DNA of 64,000 nucleotides from Novosphingobium fluoreni (lineage in GTDB: Bacteria; Pseudomonadota; Alphaproteobacteria; Sphingomonadales; Sphingomonadaceae), in assembly GCF_014196615.1 (NCBI RefSeq), contig NZ_JACIDY010000001.1:310001-374000 (forward strand). The letters are read 5' to 3'. A program made the translations under genes and the position numbers. Shown piece by piece: positions 26,929 through 36,708 of the stretch. Below the pieces are notes generated by a model. The model made no database searches. It saw only the letters and a list, made by a program, of their open reading frames with translations, and was not told the origin of the DNA. How positions within the stretch are numbered: position 1 is the first letter of the stretch; every line of letters begins with the position of its first letter.

Positions 26929-27840
26929 TTACGCCGAAACGCGAATGATTTTGGAGCAGAACGCGCAGTCTACCGGGATGGTGCCGTCCGGATCGCGCAT
27001 CTCTGCCAGTTGATCTTCCGGGAAGCTGGCCAAGACGGACTGGTAATGCTCGACGGAGCATCGGCATCCGCGGGACAGTTCGGCGAGGGGCTGGACGCGC
27101 ACTTCGCGTTCTTCGTGGAATAGGCGGATCAGCAGATCTTCCAGCGACAGGTCGGGATCGACCAGTTCATCATGGCGCGTGCTTCCGGCCATGACCGCCA
27201 CATGTTCCCACTCGGGATGGTCCTCCTTCGCGTGCAGCCGCTCGCGCCCTTCTTCGCCCTCAGGGAAGTGCTGGACCAGGAGGCCGCCGGCGACACAGTG
27301 TGGGCCTTCGGATCGGATCGCGACGCGCAGCAGCGTCGGCACCTGCTCGGACTGCCCGAAGTATCGCTCGCATGCTTCCGAAAGTGAGCTGCCTTCCAGC
27401 GGCACGATGCCCTGATAGCGCTCACCACTGCCCTCAAGATCAAAGGTGATGGCCAAGTAGCCTTCGCCGCACAGGTTTTCCAGACGCGGGCTCGTACCCG
27501 CCGCCGCTGCCTTTTCGCGATCGTGGCTGACATAGCCGCGCAGTTCACCGCCCCGATAATCGCACGCCAGCAAGTCGATCGCGCCGCCCTTGGCTTGCGC
27601 CTGCAACGTCAGTTGGCCGCCATCTTCCTTGAGCAGCGAGCCCATCATCGCCGTGAGAACCAGCGCTTCTGCGAGCAAGTGCTTGATCGCAGGCGGATAG
27701 TCGTGCGCGGAAAGGATCGTCTCCAGTGTCGGGCCCAGCCGGACCATCCGGCCTCGCGCATGGCGATCCGGGATGATGAAGCCGAGTATCCGGTCAAAGC
27801 CTGTCTGGCCGGACTGGATTAGGTAGTCGTCCGAACTCAC
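26929..27840 (-). CDS. hslO: Redox-regulated chaperone Hsp33
   Basis: The 303-residue protein has an N-terminal substrate-binding domain and a C-terminal redox switch with [11 protein letters not shown] and PVDCAFCSK, the four zinc-binding cysteines (CxC and CxxC). On oxidation the zinc is released and the chaperone becomes active. Family segments include [16 protein letters not shown] and [10 protein letters not shown]. The stop region is followed by kpsS on the opposite strand. Its start overlaps the argF stop by 4 bases, so it is the last gene of argD-argF-hslO. Confidence 0.95.
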   Translation of the reverse strand: MSSDDYLIQSGQTGFDRILGFIIPDRHARGRMVRLGPTLETILSAHDYPPAIKHLLAEALVLTAMMGSLLKEDGGQLTLQAQAKGGAIDLLACDYRGGELRGYVSHDREKAAAAGTSPRLENLCGEGYLAITFDLEGSGERYQGIVPLEGSSLSEACERYFGQSEQVPTLLRVAIRSEGPHCVAGGLLVQHFPEGEEGRERLHAKEDHPEWEHVAVMAGSTRHDELVDPDLSLEDLLIRLFHEEREVRVQPLAELSRGCRCSVEHYQSVLASFPEDQLAEMRDPDGTIPVDCAFCSKIIRVSA

Positions 27841-28778
27841 AGCTGACCCAAGGCCCAGCGCAGGATGGATTTCTGGGCGTGAACGCGATTTTCCGCCTCG
27901 TCCCAGATTGCGGACTGCGGCCCGTCGATCACTTCGGCGGTCACTTCCTCACCGCGATGCGCCGGCAGGCAGTGCAGGAACACCGCACCCGGCGCGGCTT
28001 CGTTCATGAGGCGCGTGTCGACCTGATAGGGCGCCATCGCCGCCAGATGCACGTCGCCGCCGGCCTGCCCCATCGAGATCCAGGTATCGGTGACCACGAC
28101 TTGCGCACCGCGCACCGCCTCGTTCACGTCCTGCGTAAGCACCACCGTTCCGCCCTGCTCCCGCGCCGCTGCGATGAAGGCGGGGCCGGGTTCGTATCCG
28201 GCGGGGCCGCCCACGCGAACGGTGAACTTCATCAGGCCCGCAGCCTCGATCAGCGAGTTGGCGACATTGTTGCCATCGCCCAGCCAGGCGACTTGCAGGC
28301 CGGGCAGCGCAAAGCCACGCTCGATCACGGTCAGCAAATCGGCGACGATCTGGCAGGGGTGCGACAGATCGGTGAGGCCGTTGATCACCGGCACATCGGC
28401 ATAATGTGCCAGCTCCTCGATCTTGGCGTGATCGTCGGTGCGGATCATGATCGCATCCACCATGCGGCTGAGCACGCGCGCGGTATCAGCCACGGTTTCG
28501 CCGCGCCCCAGCTGGGTGCTGCCTGCTTCCATGATCAGGGCACTGCCGCCCAACTGCCGCATCGCCATATCGAACGAGACGCGGGTGCGGGTGGAGTTCT
28601 TCTCGAAGATCATGGCGAGCACGTGCCCGGCCAGCGGCGCATCGGCGTCAGGGCGGCCTTTCGCCCAGCCCCGCCGCGCCGCCTTGCGATCCAGCGCATC
28701 GTTGAGAATCGCGGCGACGGCATCACCGCCCGCGTCCGAGAGCCCGACGAAGTGCCGGGGCGTGGCTTGCGCGCTCAT
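27837..28778 (-). CDS. argF: Ornithine carbamoyltransferase
   Basis: The 313-residue enzyme makes citrulline from ornithine and carbamoyl phosphate. It carries the carbamoyl-phosphate motif [17 protein letters not shown] ([13 protein letters not shown]), [21 protein letters not shown] and the [13 protein letters not shown] ornithine loop. Length is normal. It overlaps hslO at its end and argD at its start, each by 4 bases, which signals tight translational coupling of the arginine pathway genes with the chaperone. Confidence 0.96.
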   Translation of the reverse strand: MSAQATPRHFVGLSDAGGDAVAAILNDALDRKAARRGWAKGRPDADAPLAGHVLAMIFEKNSTRTRVSFDMAMRQLGGSALIMEAGSTQLGRGETVADTARVLSRMVDAIMIRTDDHAKIEELAHYADVPVINGLTDLSHPCQIVADLLTVIERGFALPGLQVAWLGDGNNVANSLIEAAGLMKFTVRVGGPAGYEPGPAFIAAAREQGGTVVLTQDVNEAVRGAQVVVTDTWISMGQAGGDVHLAAMAPYQVDTRLMNEAAPGAVFLHCLPAHRGEEVTAEVIDGPQSAIWDEAENRVHAQKSILRWALGQL

Positions 28779-29965
28779 GCTGCTTCTGCCGGGTGATAGC
28801 TTCCCGCAGCGGCGGAAAGCTTCTCCATGAATTCATCCATGTGGCTGTCATCGATGACGAGCGGCGGCAGGATGCGCACCACGTTGTCTCCCGCCGAAAC
28901 GGCCAGCAACTGGTGATTGTCCCGCATGTGGGCCACGAAACCGCGTGGCTCGGCCTTCATCTTCAGGCCGATGAACAACCCCCGGCCGCGTACCGATTCG
29001 AAGAGCTCCGGATAATTGCCAAGGAACTGCTCTATGCGCGCGCGCAACCGTTCACCCTTGGCGCGCACATCGGCCAGGAACGCGTCATCCGCGATCACAT
29101 CCAGCACGGCTTCGGCGGCAGCCATGGCGAGCGGGTTGCCGCCATAAGTGGAGCCGTGCGCACCCGCGACCATACCGCGCGCCGCCTTTTCGGTGGCAAG
29201 GCACGCGCCCAGCGGAAAGCCGCCGCCAATGCCCTTGGCGGTGGCCAGGATGTCCGGCTTTATCCCATACTGTTCATAGGCGTAGAACGTGCCCGAGCGG
29301 CCGACGCCGCTCTGCACTTCGTCCAGAACCAGCATCAGGTCATGCTCGTCACACAAGGCGCGCAGACCCTGAAGGAACGCGTCGTCCGCCACGCGGATGC
29401 CGCCTTCGCCCTGGATCGGCTCGACCAGGAAGCCCGCGGTATTTGGGCCGATGGCAGCCTTGGCGACTTCCAGATCGTTGAACTCGACATAGCGGAAGCC
29501 GGGCAGCAGCGGCAGGAAGCCCTTGTGCATCTTGTCCTGGTTGGACGCGCTGATCGTGGCGAGCGTGCGGCCGTGGAAGGCGTTGTTGAACGTGATCAGC
29601 TCAAACTTGTCGGTGTTGCCCGCCGCCTGGTGATAGGCCCGCGCGGTCTTGATCGCGCACTCCACCGCCTCGGCTCCCGAGTTGGTGAAAAATACCGTAT
29701 CCGCGAAAGTCAGGTCGGTAAGCCGCTTTGCGAGATGCTCACCTTGGGGGCTGCCGTATAGATTGGAGACGTGCATTAGCGTCTCCGCCTGCTTCTGGAT
29801 CGCGCCGATCAGTCCGGGGTGCGAGTGCCCCAGGGCGTTCACCGCGATACCGCTGGCGAAATCCAGGAAGCGGCGGCCATCCTCACTGATCAGATGGCAG
29901 TGTTCGCCGCGCACGGGCCGAACGTCGGACCGGGGATAGACGGGCATCAGCGGAGTGATCGACAT
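28775..29965 (-). CDS. argD: Acetylornithine aminotransferase
   Basis: The 396-residue PLP enzyme swaps N-acetylglutamate semialdehyde to N-acetylornithine with glutamate. The motifs are [55 protein letters not shown] and [15 protein letters not shown] with the PLP lysine. The start is placed at 29965 because CAGGAATCACGACC precedes it; a longer frame adds 11 codons. It opens the argD-argF-hslO operon. Confidence 0.95.
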   Translation of the reverse strand: MSITPLMPVYPRSDVRPVRGEHCHLISEDGRRFLDFASGIAVNALGHSHPGLIGAIQKQAETLMHVSNLYGSPQGEHLAKRLTDLTFADTVFFTNSGAEAVECAIKTARAYHQAAGNTDKFELITFNNAFHGRTLATISASNQDKMHKGFLPLLPGFRYVEFNDLEVAKAAIGPNTAGFLVEPIQGEGGIRVADDAFLQGLRALCDEHDLMLVLDEVQSGVGRSGTFYAYEQYGIKPDILATAKGIGGGFPLGACLATEKAARGMVAGAHGSTYGGNPLAMAAAEAVLDVIADDAFLADVRAKGERLRARIEQFLGNYPELFESVRGRGLFIGLKMKAEPRGFVAHMRDNHQLLAVSAGDNVVRILPPLVIDDSHMDEFMEKLSAAAGSYHPAEAA

Positions 29966-30073
29966 GGTCGTGATTCCTGGAAGTAGACGCTGGCGCATCG
30001 GGCGGCCCGGACGGTCTGTTTTCCTGTTCCTGAGCCCCGATGGCAGTGCTGGTCGGGGAAAGTCGCAAACGAC

Positions 30074-30101
30074 AAATGGCGGCCCTAACGGACCGCCATT
30101 T
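30074..30101 (-). terminator. Hairpin downstream of the cold shock gene
   Basis: A perfect 9-base stem (AAATGGCGG, 30074-30082, with CCGCCATTT, 30093-30101) and 10-base loop lies 60 bases past the end of the cold shock gene on the minus strand. The run after it (TTTGTCGTTTG) is only mildly T-rich, so termination may be partial. Confidence 0.55.
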
Positions 30102-30160
30102 GCGCGCTTCTAATCGTTAGCACGGCTTCGATCAACCAATCGGCAGCAATGCCGGCAAGA

Positions 30161-30976
30161 TCAACCCTGGCGCGGGACGAGGTTGACCGCCGAGTACTTG
30201 CCTCGTCGATCGACTTCGATGTCGAATTCGACCTGATCGCCTTCGTTGAGGCCGGACATGCCCGAACGCTCAACCGCGCTGATGTGCACGAACGCATCTG
30301 GCTGACCGTCATCGCGCGTGATGAAGCCGAAGCCCTTCATCGAGTTGAAGAACTTGACCGTACCGGTCGCCTTGTCACCCGTCAGCTGGCGCTGGGGAGC
30401 CGCTTCGCGCGGTGCCTGCTCACGCTGCTTTTCGACAGGGATGACATCGCCGACTACGACGAGATCGCTGGCCGAAATCTTGCCGCCACGATCGACAAGC
30501 TGAAATTCCAGCTGCTGACCTTCGGCAAGACCTTCCAGGCCGGCACGCTCGACCGAGCTGATGTGCACGAACACATCATCGCCGCCCTCATCGCGCTGAA
30601 TGAAGCCGAAGCCCTTGGCTGCGTTGAAGAACTTTACGACGCCCTTGCCTTGGCCAACGACCTGGGCCGGCATGCCGCCACCGCGGGGGCCACCGCCGCC
30701 GCCGAAACCGCCGCCGCCACCACGGGGACCGCCGCCGAAGCCGCCGCTGCGGGGAGCGCCACCACCGAAGCCGCCGCCACCGCCGCCGCCAAAGCGATCA
30801 CCACCGCCGAAGCCGCCGCTGTTGCCGCCACCGCCGAAGCGATCACCGCCGCCAAAGCCGCCGCCACCGCCACGGTCCTGTCCTGCGAAGAAGGGATCGA
30901 AACCGCCGCCTTCATCTTCGCCAAACCGATCGCGCTTGTCACGTCCCCTACCGCGACGTCCTCTATCAAAACCCAT
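30161..30976 (-). CDS. Cold shock protein with two CSDs and a glycine-rich N-terminal arm
   Basis: The 271-residue protein begins with an Arg/Asp-rich stretch (MGFDRGRRGRGRDKRD) then about 75 residues of GGGFGGG, GGDRFGGG and PRGGGG repeats, an RGG-like RNA-binding arm. Two cold shock domains follow at about 109-172 (GVVKFFNAAKGFGFI, DVFVHISSVE) and 202-268 (GTVKFFNSMKGFGFI, DAFVHISAVE), each with the RNP1/RNP2 aromatic residues. It should bind single-stranded RNA or DNA. The start at 30976 is favoured; 26 upstream codons in frame lack a start signal. Confidence 0.9.
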   Translation of the reverse strand: MGFDRGRRGRGRDKRDRFGEDEGGGFDPFFAGQDRGGGGGFGGGDRFGGGGNSGGFGGGDRFGGGGGGGFGGGAPRSGGFGGGPRGGGGGFGGGGGPRGGGMPAQVVGQGKGVVKFFNAAKGFGFIQRDEGGDDVFVHISSVERAGLEGLAEGQQLEFQLVDRGGKISASDLVVVGDVIPVEKQREQAPREAAPQRQLTGDKATGTVKFFNSMKGFGFITRDDGQPDAFVHISAVERSGMSGLNEGDQVEFDIEVDRRGKYSAVNLVPRQG

Positions 30977-31227
30977 CTCTACGAATAAACCTTCGCTGCG
31001 CCCGATAAGCATTAGCCCAGACGGGTGGGCGAACCACGCCAGGCGCCAGATCAAGCGACCCGCGCGAACGCGGTCTTTCCCTGCAATTCCGCCGTATATA
31101 CGAGTCGCAAGAGCTTGGCGAACAGAAATGCGTGGGTTTCTGAGTCACTTGCCGAATAGTGGCGCCACTGTGCTAGGGCTGCCGCACTTTCTACCTTTCG
31201 CACCTTTGTCGCAGGAGCTGACGCACC

Positions 31228-31659
31228 ATGTTTCGCAAGCTGATCGATACCGTTTACGCCAGCCCGCAGATCGGCCTGCCCGAAGTGGCGGAAGCCAAGG
31301 CGCTGGGCGTCACCCTGATCGTCAACAACCGGCCCGAAGGCGAGAGTGAAGATCAGATTCCGGGTGACGAGATCGCGGCCGCCGCCAAGGCCGAAGGGAT
31401 CGAATACCTTGCAATTCCCATCACGCATGCCGGTTTCGCCGAGCACCAGGTGACGGCGATGGCCGATGCCCTGCAGCGTTCGACCGGGCCGGTACTGGCC
31501 TATTGCCGATCGGGAACCCGGTCGACCTTGCTATGGGCTTTGGCGGAGGCGAAGGCGGGCAAGGATCCCGAACAGCTGGCCCAGGCCGCTGCCGCCGCCG
31601 GCTATGATCTGTCGCCCGTCCGCCAGGTGATGGACGTGCTGAGGGCATCCGCCGGCTAA
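31228..31659 (+). CDS. TIGR01244/DUF442 sulfur transferase or phosphatase-like protein
   Basis: The 143-residue protein has the DUF442 layout: YASPQIGLPEVAEAKALGVTLIVNNRPEGE, IPGDEIAAAAKAEGIEYLAIPI and LAYCRSGTRSTLLWAL with the CX5R signature shared with protein phosphatases and rhodanese-like proteins. Many such proteins are domains of beta-lactamase-like hydrolase fusions used in sulfide oxidation. Here it stands alone. ACGCACCATG precedes the ATG with CAGGAGC 9 bases upstream. A strong bidirectional-looking terminator follows. Confidence 0.82.
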   Translation: MFRKLIDTVYASPQIGLPEVAEAKALGVTLIVNNRPEGESEDQIPGDEIAAAAKAEGIEYLAIPITHAGFAEHQVTAMADALQRSTGPVLAYCRSGTRSTLLWALAEAKAGKDPEQLAQAAAAAGYDLSPVRQVMDVLRASAG

Positions 31660-31686
31660 CTGCCAAGCCTTTCGAAAACGGAAAAG

Positions 31687-31715
31687 AGGGCCGGAGCGGC
31701 TGGCTCCGGCCCTTT
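31687..31715. terminator. Bidirectional intrinsic terminator between DUF442 gene and amtB
   Basis: An 11-base perfect stem AGGGCCGGAGC (31687-31697) pairs with GCTCCGGCCCT (31703-31713) around a GGCTG loop. TTT follows on the plus strand and CTCTTTTCC on the minus strand, so it can stop both convergent transcripts. Confidence 0.85.
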
Positions 31716-31804
31716 GAGTCTGTGTTCGCAGGAGGAACATCGGGTGGCGGAGGAGGGGATGGAGAGGAGGAAACTTCCCCGTCCCCCGCCAAACTGTTGA
31801 AGCC

Positions 31805-33232
31805 TTAGTAGTTGTAGGCGCGTTCGCCGTGACTGCTGATGTCGAGGCCGGCGTTCTCGTCCTCGAGGCTGGGACGCAGACCGATGGTCTTGTCGATCAC
31901 GAAGTAGAGCACCGCCGAGATCACGCCGGAGTAAACCAGGGTGAACAGCACAGCCTTGATCTGGGTGATCACCTGCCCGCTGATCGAGTAGGTCGAAGCG
32001 TCGAACACGGCGGGGAAGGATGTGTAGTCAAACACACCCTGGCCGCGGAGCGCCGGGGAAGCGACGATACCGGTGCCGATCGCGCCGACGATACCGCCGA
32101 TGCAGTGCACGCCGAACACGTCCAGGCTGTCGTCGTAGCCCATCTTGATCTTCACCTGGGTGACGAAGATGTAGCAGACCGGCGAAACGATGAAGCCCAG
32201 CACGATCGAGGTCATTGGCGCACCGAGGCCCGCCGCGGGAGTGATGGCGACCAGGCCGGCGACGGCGCCGGTGGCGGCACCCAGGATGCTGGCTTTACCG
32301 TGGTGAAACTGCTCGATCAGCGACCAGCTGACGGCGGCGGCGCACGTGGCGAGCATGGTGTTGATGAAGGCCACGCCGGTGACGCCATTGGCTTCCAGGT
32401 TGGAACCGGCGTTGAAGCCGAACCAGCCCACCCACAGCAGGCTCGCGCCGATCATGGTCATGACGAGCGAGTGCGGCGGCATCGGCTCCTTGGGATAGCC
32501 ATGGCGCTTGCCGATGAAGAGGCAGCCGACGAGGCCAGCGATACCGGCGTTGATGTGAACGACGGTGCCACCAGCGAAGTCCAGCGCGCCCCAGCCCCAC
32601 AGCAGGCCCGAGTCGGTAGGCGCATCGGCCAGGAAGTCCGGGCCGGCCCAGTACCACACCATGTGCGCCATCGGGTAATAGACCAGGATCGACCAGGCGA
32701 CCACGAAGACCATCAGCGCGCTGAACTTCACACGCTCAGCAAACGCGCCGACGATCAGCGCGGGCGTGATCATGGCGAAGGTCATCTGGAAGACCACGAA
32801 GACCAGTTCGGGGATATAGACGTTGTTAGAGAACGTCGCGCCCACGGTCGTGGCGTCCACGCCCACCAGGAAGGCCTTGGAAAGACCACCGAAGAAGTGG
32901 TTGTCACCACCGGACGTGAAGGCGATCGAATAACCGACCGAGGCCCACAGCAGGCCGGCGACCGAGACGATCATGAACACCTGCATGCATACGCTCAGCA
33001 TGTTCTTGGCGCGCACCAGGCCGCCGTAAAACAAGGCCAGGCCCGGGATCGACATCATCAGCACCAGCGCGGCGCAGATCAGCATCCAGGCAGTATCGCC
33101 CTTGTTGATCATGCCGGCAGCGGCAGCGGCGTCAGGCGCCTTGATCGGGGCGGCGGCTTGCGCCCAGGCGGCGCTGGCGACGCACAGGGACGAGACGATC
33201 GCCCCCACGCCGCCCAGAATCTTGCGGTTCAT
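31805..33232 (-). CDS. amtB: Ammonium transporter
   Basis: The 475-residue protein has a signal peptide (residues 1-24, ending ASAAWA) and eleven membrane segments. Amt signatures include DTAWMLICAALVLMMSIPGLALFYGGLVR, FVVAWSILVYYPMAHMVWYW, DFAGGTVVHINAGIAGLV (first pore His), WVGWFGFNAGS and DVFGVHCIGGIVGAIGTG (second pore His). It conducts ammonium into the cell. The start at 33232 follows GGGGGAATTCCAAG; the open frame runs further upstream through glnK. It follows glnK by 14 bases on one transcript. Confidence 0.96.
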   Translation of the reverse strand: MNRKILGGVGAIVSSLCVASAAWAQAAAPIKAPDAAAAAGMINKGDTAWMLICAALVLMMSIPGLALFYGGLVRAKNMLSVCMQVFMIVSVAGLLWASVGYSIAFTSGGDNHFFGGLSKAFLVGVDATTVGATFSNNVYIPELVFVVFQMTFAMITPALIVGAFAERVKFSALMVFVVAWSILVYYPMAHMVWYWAGPDFLADAPTDSGLLWGWGALDFAGGTVVHINAGIAGLVGCLFIGKRHGYPKEPMPPHSLVMTMIGASLLWVGWFGFNAGSNLEANGVTGVAFINTMLATCAAAVSWSLIEQFHHGKASILGAATGAVAGLVAITPAAGLGAPMTSIVLGFIVSPVCYIFVTQVKIKMGYDDSLDVFGVHCIGGIVGAIGTGIVASPALRGQGVFDYTSFPAVFDASTYSISGQVITQIKAVLFTLVYSGVISAVLYFVIDKTIGLRPSLEDENAGLDISSHGERAYNY

Positions 33233-33246
33233 CTTGGAATTCCCCC

Positions 33247-33597
<351 letters not shown>

Positions 33598-33632
33598 TTA
33601 GCCACCGGCAACATGCCGGTATGACTAGGTAT

Positions 33633-33648
33633 AGCAAGGGACGTGCCA
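33633..33648 (-). promoter_or_regulatory. Sigma-54 (RpoN) promoter for glnK-amtB
   Basis: On the minus strand the sequence is TGGCACGTCCCTTGCT, an exact match to the TGGCACG-N4-TTGCT -24/-12 core. It starts about 48-63 bases before the glnK start codon, so the transcript would begin near 33621. A 6-base inverted repeat (ACCGGC-AACAT-GCCGGT, 33604-33620) sits at the start of the mRNA. It predicts NtrC-dependent expression under nitrogen limitation; I did not find a certain NtrC site. Confidence 0.88.
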
Positions 33649-33735
33649 GTTTACGTTTGTTAGGGATTTCAGCGGATGGTGTACCGCAGACACGGGACGA
33701 CATCGTGGCCGCCGCCCGAATCCTGGGCAGCTTGC

Positions 33736-34437
33736 CTATTTTTTAGGCAGCGCTATGGTAGCGAAGACGGGCAGATGGTCGGAACCTACCGCTGACAATG
33801 CAGTACGATGCACTCCGGTTCCCACGATCTCGCACTCATTGGAGACGATGATCCGATCGAGCGCCGCCACGGGATGGCGCGAAGGAAAGCTGCGCCCGGG
33901 TGCCAGCACGTGCCAGTTGCTGTCGAATTCGCGGAAGCATCCACCCTTTGCCGCCCATTCGTTCATGTCGCCCATCAAGACCGTGGGCATCCGCGAGGCA
34001 CAGTCAGCTGAATGGGCGAGGACGCTGCGCACCTGATGGCGGCGACGCAAACCGGACAAATCCAGGTGCATGCCGATCACGCGCACCGATCGGCCCTCGA
34101 TCCGCAAGTCGGCGCGGATCGCCCCGCGCGGCTCCAGTACAGGCAGCGGTACCGGCGCGGCCTCCACCAGATCGATGTCCCGGCGCACCAGCAGCGCGTT
34201 GCCATGCCAGCCCAGACTATCGGGCTTCATGGACAGGGGCACGGGACGGTAGCCGCTTTGCTGGATCGCATCGAGCGGCAGGACGCTCATGCGGCGGCCA
34301 AAGCGCCGGTCGGCCTCCTGCAAAGCGATAACGTCGGCGTCGATCTCATGCAGGATCGCCAGGATGCGCTCCGGATCGCGGCGGCGATCCAAGCCCACGG
34401 CCTTGCGAATATTGTAACTGGCAAAGGTGATCTGCAC
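33736..34437 (-). CDS. Endonuclease/exonuclease/phosphatase (EEP) family protein
   Basis: From GTG 34437 the gene encodes 233 residues with the EEP fold: FASYNIRKAVGLDRRRDPERIL, DVIALQEADRRFG (catalytic Glu), GWHGNALLVRRDIDL, VRVIGMHLDLSG, VLMGDMNEW (Asp/Asn), and SDHLPVFATIAL (final Asp-His). It may cut a phosphodiester in nucleic acid or lipid. The frame extends upstream to 34620, and other starts are possible, so the N-terminus is uncertain. The exonuclease-like gene lies about 98 bases upstream on the same strand. Confidence 0.82.
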   Translation of the reverse strand: MQITFASYNIRKAVGLDRRRDPERILAILHEIDADVIALQEADRRFGRRMSVLPLDAIQQSGYRPVPLSMKPDSLGWHGNALLVRRDIDLVEAAPVPLPVLEPRGAIRADLRIEGRSVRVIGMHLDLSGLRRRHQVRSVLAHSADCASRMPTVLMGDMNEWAAKGGCFREFDSNWHVLAPGRSFPSRHPVAALDRIIVSNECEIVGTGVHRTALSAVGSDHLPVFATIALPKK

Positions 34438-34534
34438 GGGGGCGCCTGGCTTCTTCGTTATGGCGAGCCGGAGACGGGCGTGCCGGAGTGCCTGGAATAA
34501 ACCGCGTAAGGCAGCCCTGTTCCAGGGCCCGGCC

Positions 34535-35080
34535 TCATCGGCCTTGGTCTTCTGCTTGTTCGGCCTTGTGCAAGAGCTGGACGGTGAGGGCGAGCCGGCT
34601 CGCATCATCGCGGGCGACATGTTCCACCGGCAGGCGTTCGCGTGCGGAGGCCAGCGCGGTCACGATCTGCGGACGGGTGTAGCCGCGCTCCGCAAAATAC
34701 TCGCCAAGGTAACGTACCGGGAAGGGCGGCTGGAGGCCGGCAGCGTGCGCCAGCACCTCTAGCCAATAGGCATCGATGTCCGCATCGGCATAGACCGGGC
34801 GGTCGCCCGCGAACTCGGCCATTTCCGCCAGCACTTGCGCGGCATCGATGCCTTCGCGCGCGATCAGTTCCTGGCTGATGCCATGCAGCGCCTCCGCTTC
34901 GGGAGACCAGTCCCAGAAACGCCATGCCGCCGCCGGGCGGATCAGCCAGGTACGGCTGACCCCGTCGACGTGGGCGATGGCGACTTCGATGGGATACGAT
35001 TGCCCGAACTCGGGAAGGCAACTGGCTTCGAAGTCGATCAGGGCGGGGCAGGTCGTCGTGATGTCCTGCCCGCTTGCCAT
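34535..35080 (-). CDS. DEDD-type 3'-5' exonuclease-like protein
   Basis: The 181-residue protein has the first DEDD motif in LIDFEASCLPEFGQSYPIEVAIA, a RPVYADADIDAYWLEVLAHAAG segment for the second Asp, and HVARDDASRLALTVQLL near the C-terminus for the last His/Asp, fitting a DEDDh exonuclease such as an oligoribonuclease-like or PolIII epsilon-like protein. The start at 35080 is chosen because it lies 5 bases from the end of the PfkB gene upstream. It would be co-transcribed with that kinase. Confidence 0.68.
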   Translation of the reverse strand: MASGQDITTTCPALIDFEASCLPEFGQSYPIEVAIAHVDGVSRTWLIRPAAAWRFWDWSPEAEALHGISQELIAREGIDAAQVLAEMAEFAGDRPVYADADIDAYWLEVLAHAAGLQPPFPVRYLGEYFAERGYTRPQIVTALASARERLPVEHVARDDASRLALTVQLLHKAEQAEDQGR

Positions 35081-35084
35081 CGCC

Positions 35085-36092
35085 TTAGCCGACCTTCTCT
35101 TCGACCAGGGTCGAAAGGCAGACTTCGGGCCGCGCGCCAAAGTGCGAGATCACCTCGCGCGCGCAGATCGCGCCCAGGCGCAGGCTTTCCGTGGGAGAGC
35201 GGCCACGAACATGGCCGAAGAGGAAACCGGCGGCAAACAGGTCTCCGGCCCCGGTGGTATCGACCACGCGCTCGATAGGCTCGGCCGGCACTTCCACACG
35301 ATGGCCGTCGGTCACCGCGACCGCGCCATGCGCCCCGCGCGTGACGACCAGCACCGGCACCTTGTCCTGCAAGGAGGCCAGCGCGGCATCAAAGTCCGCG
35401 ATGCCGGTCAGCGCCGCCAGTTCCACCTCGTTGGCGAAGAGGATGTCGATCTGGCCCTGCGCGATCAGATCGCGGAAATCGTCGCCATGTCGATCGATCA
35501 CGAAAGCGTCGGACATCGTGAAGGCAACCTTGCGGCCCGCATCCCGGGCCGTCGAAATCGCCTTGCGCATCGCCGCGCGCGGCTCTTCCGGATCCCAGAG
35601 ATATCCCTCCAGATAGAGCACGGCGGAAGCGGCGATCGTTTCCAGATCAAGCGCATCGGCCGGCAGAAACTGCGAGGCACCCAGGAAGGTGTTCATCGTG
35701 CGCTGCGCATCGGGCGTGACGAAGATCAGGCAGCGCCCGGTAGGCGGCTGTCCCGGGCGGGCGGGCGTGTCGAAGGCGATGTCGGCGGCACGGATATCAT
35801 GCGCGAAGACTTCACCCAGCGGATCGTCCGCCACCTGGCCGATAAAGGCACAGCGCGCGCCCAGCGAAGCCATGCCCGCCAGGGTGTTCGCCGCCGAACC
35901 ACCGGAGATCTGCGCGGTTGGTCCCATGTGCGCATAAAGCTCTTCCGCTCGCGCGGTGTCCACCAGCGTCATGCCGCCGCGCACCAGGCCCAGGTCCTGC
36001 AGCACCTCGTCCCGGCTGTGCGCCAGCACGTCGACCAGGGCGTTGCCGATCGCGAGGACATCGTATCGCACTTCGGACGGGGTATCACTCAT
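35085..36092 (-). CDS. PfkB-family sugar/adenosine kinase
   Basis: The 335-residue protein has the PfkB pattern: DVLAIGNALVDVLAHS, QISGGSAANTLAGMASLG with the substrate-binding GG, YLEGYLWDPEEP and the C-terminal VVDTTGAGDLFAAGFLFGHVRG with the catalytic Asp and anion hole GAGD. Length and the KVPVLVVTRGAHGAVAV segment match adenosine kinase-like members of alphaproteobacteria. It phosphorylates a nucleoside or sugar; adenosine is the likely substrate. It is the first gene of a two-gene transcript with the exonuclease-like gene. Confidence 0.88.
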   Translation of the reverse strand: MSDTPSEVRYDVLAIGNALVDVLAHSRDEVLQDLGLVRGGMTLVDTARAEELYAHMGPTAQISGGSAANTLAGMASLGARCAFIGQVADDPLGEVFAHDIRAADIAFDTPARPGQPPTGRCLIFVTPDAQRTMNTFLGASQFLPADALDLETIAASAVLYLEGYLWDPEEPRAAMRKAISTARDAGRKVAFTMSDAFVIDRHGDDFRDLIAQGQIDILFANEVELAALTGIADFDAALASLQDKVPVLVVTRGAHGAVAVTDGHRVEVPAEPIERVVDTTGAGDLFAAGFLFGHVRGRSPTESLRLGAICAREVISHFGARPEVCLSTLVEEKVG

Positions 36093-36237
36093 ACGGGGGG
36101 ATTATCCTTTGCGTCGCCCGCCTTGATCGCGGCACGGCTTCATGTCGCGAGTAGCCTGCGGTTGGGCGTGGAGCAATGGTGCGCGGCAGGACATGGCGTT
36201 GACAGTATGGCCGCGCCGGGCAATGCGAGGGCCAACC

Positions 36238-36675
36238 ATGCTGCCCGCCAGACCGTTTCGCACCCTTCCCCCCTTCCGCACGCTGGCCGGCTTGTGCCTG
36301 CTGGCGCCGCTGCTGGCCGCCTGCGCCTCGACAGCGACCACCGGCAGCACGCGCCCCGGCAAGGGCCAGCCCGTACGAACGCCGGTTCGCGCCGCGCCAC
36401 GCGATCCCACGTTCCAGACGATCCCCGGCCTAGAAGGCGTGATCGGCGCCACTGAAGCACAATTGACGCGCCAGTTCGGCCAGCCCCGCCTGAACGTGTG
36501 GGAAGGTGATGCGCGAAAGTTGCAATTTACCGGCAGGGCCTGCGTCCTGGACGTGTTCCTTTATCCCACCGCGCAATCAAAAGAGCCACTTGCCTCCTAC
36601 GTCGATGCGCGGCGCTCGTCCGACAGCCAGGATGTGGACCGCGCCGCCTGCGTGGCGGCGCTCAAGGGGCGTTAG
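36238..36675 (+). CDS. Small lipoprotein of unknown function
   Basis: The start at 36238 gives 145 residues. The N-terminus (residues 1-28) ends in a lipobox LLAAC with Cys29, so the mature protein is likely lipid-anchored. The body has PTFQTIPGLEGVIGATEAQLTRQFGQPRLNVWEGDARKLQFTGRACVLDVFLY and a final DRAACVAALKGR with cysteines that may pair. I do not recognise the family. It is divergent from the kinase gene. Open frame extends upstream to 36142 but without a start signal. Confidence 0.65.
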   Translation: MLPARPFRTLPPFRTLAGLCLLAPLLAACASTATTGSTRPGKGQPVRTPVRAAPRDPTFQTIPGLEGVIGATEAQLTRQFGQPRLNVWEGDARKLQFTGRACVLDVFLYPTAQSKEPLASYVDARRSSDSQDVDRAACVAALKGR

Positions 36676-36708
36676 GCGAAAGGCTCTGCCCTTCGCCCCG
36701 GCGCAGGA

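Noticed and set aside
30149..30988. Alanine-rich 279-residue plus-strand frame opposite the cold shock gene
   Set aside because: It is the complement of the glycine-rich repeat (GGC read as GCC), so it is a compositional artefact.
34848..36455. A 535-residue plus-strand frame opposite the kinase and exonuclease-like genes
   Set aside because: It is antisense to two recognised genes and has a charged, low-structure composition typical of shadow frames.
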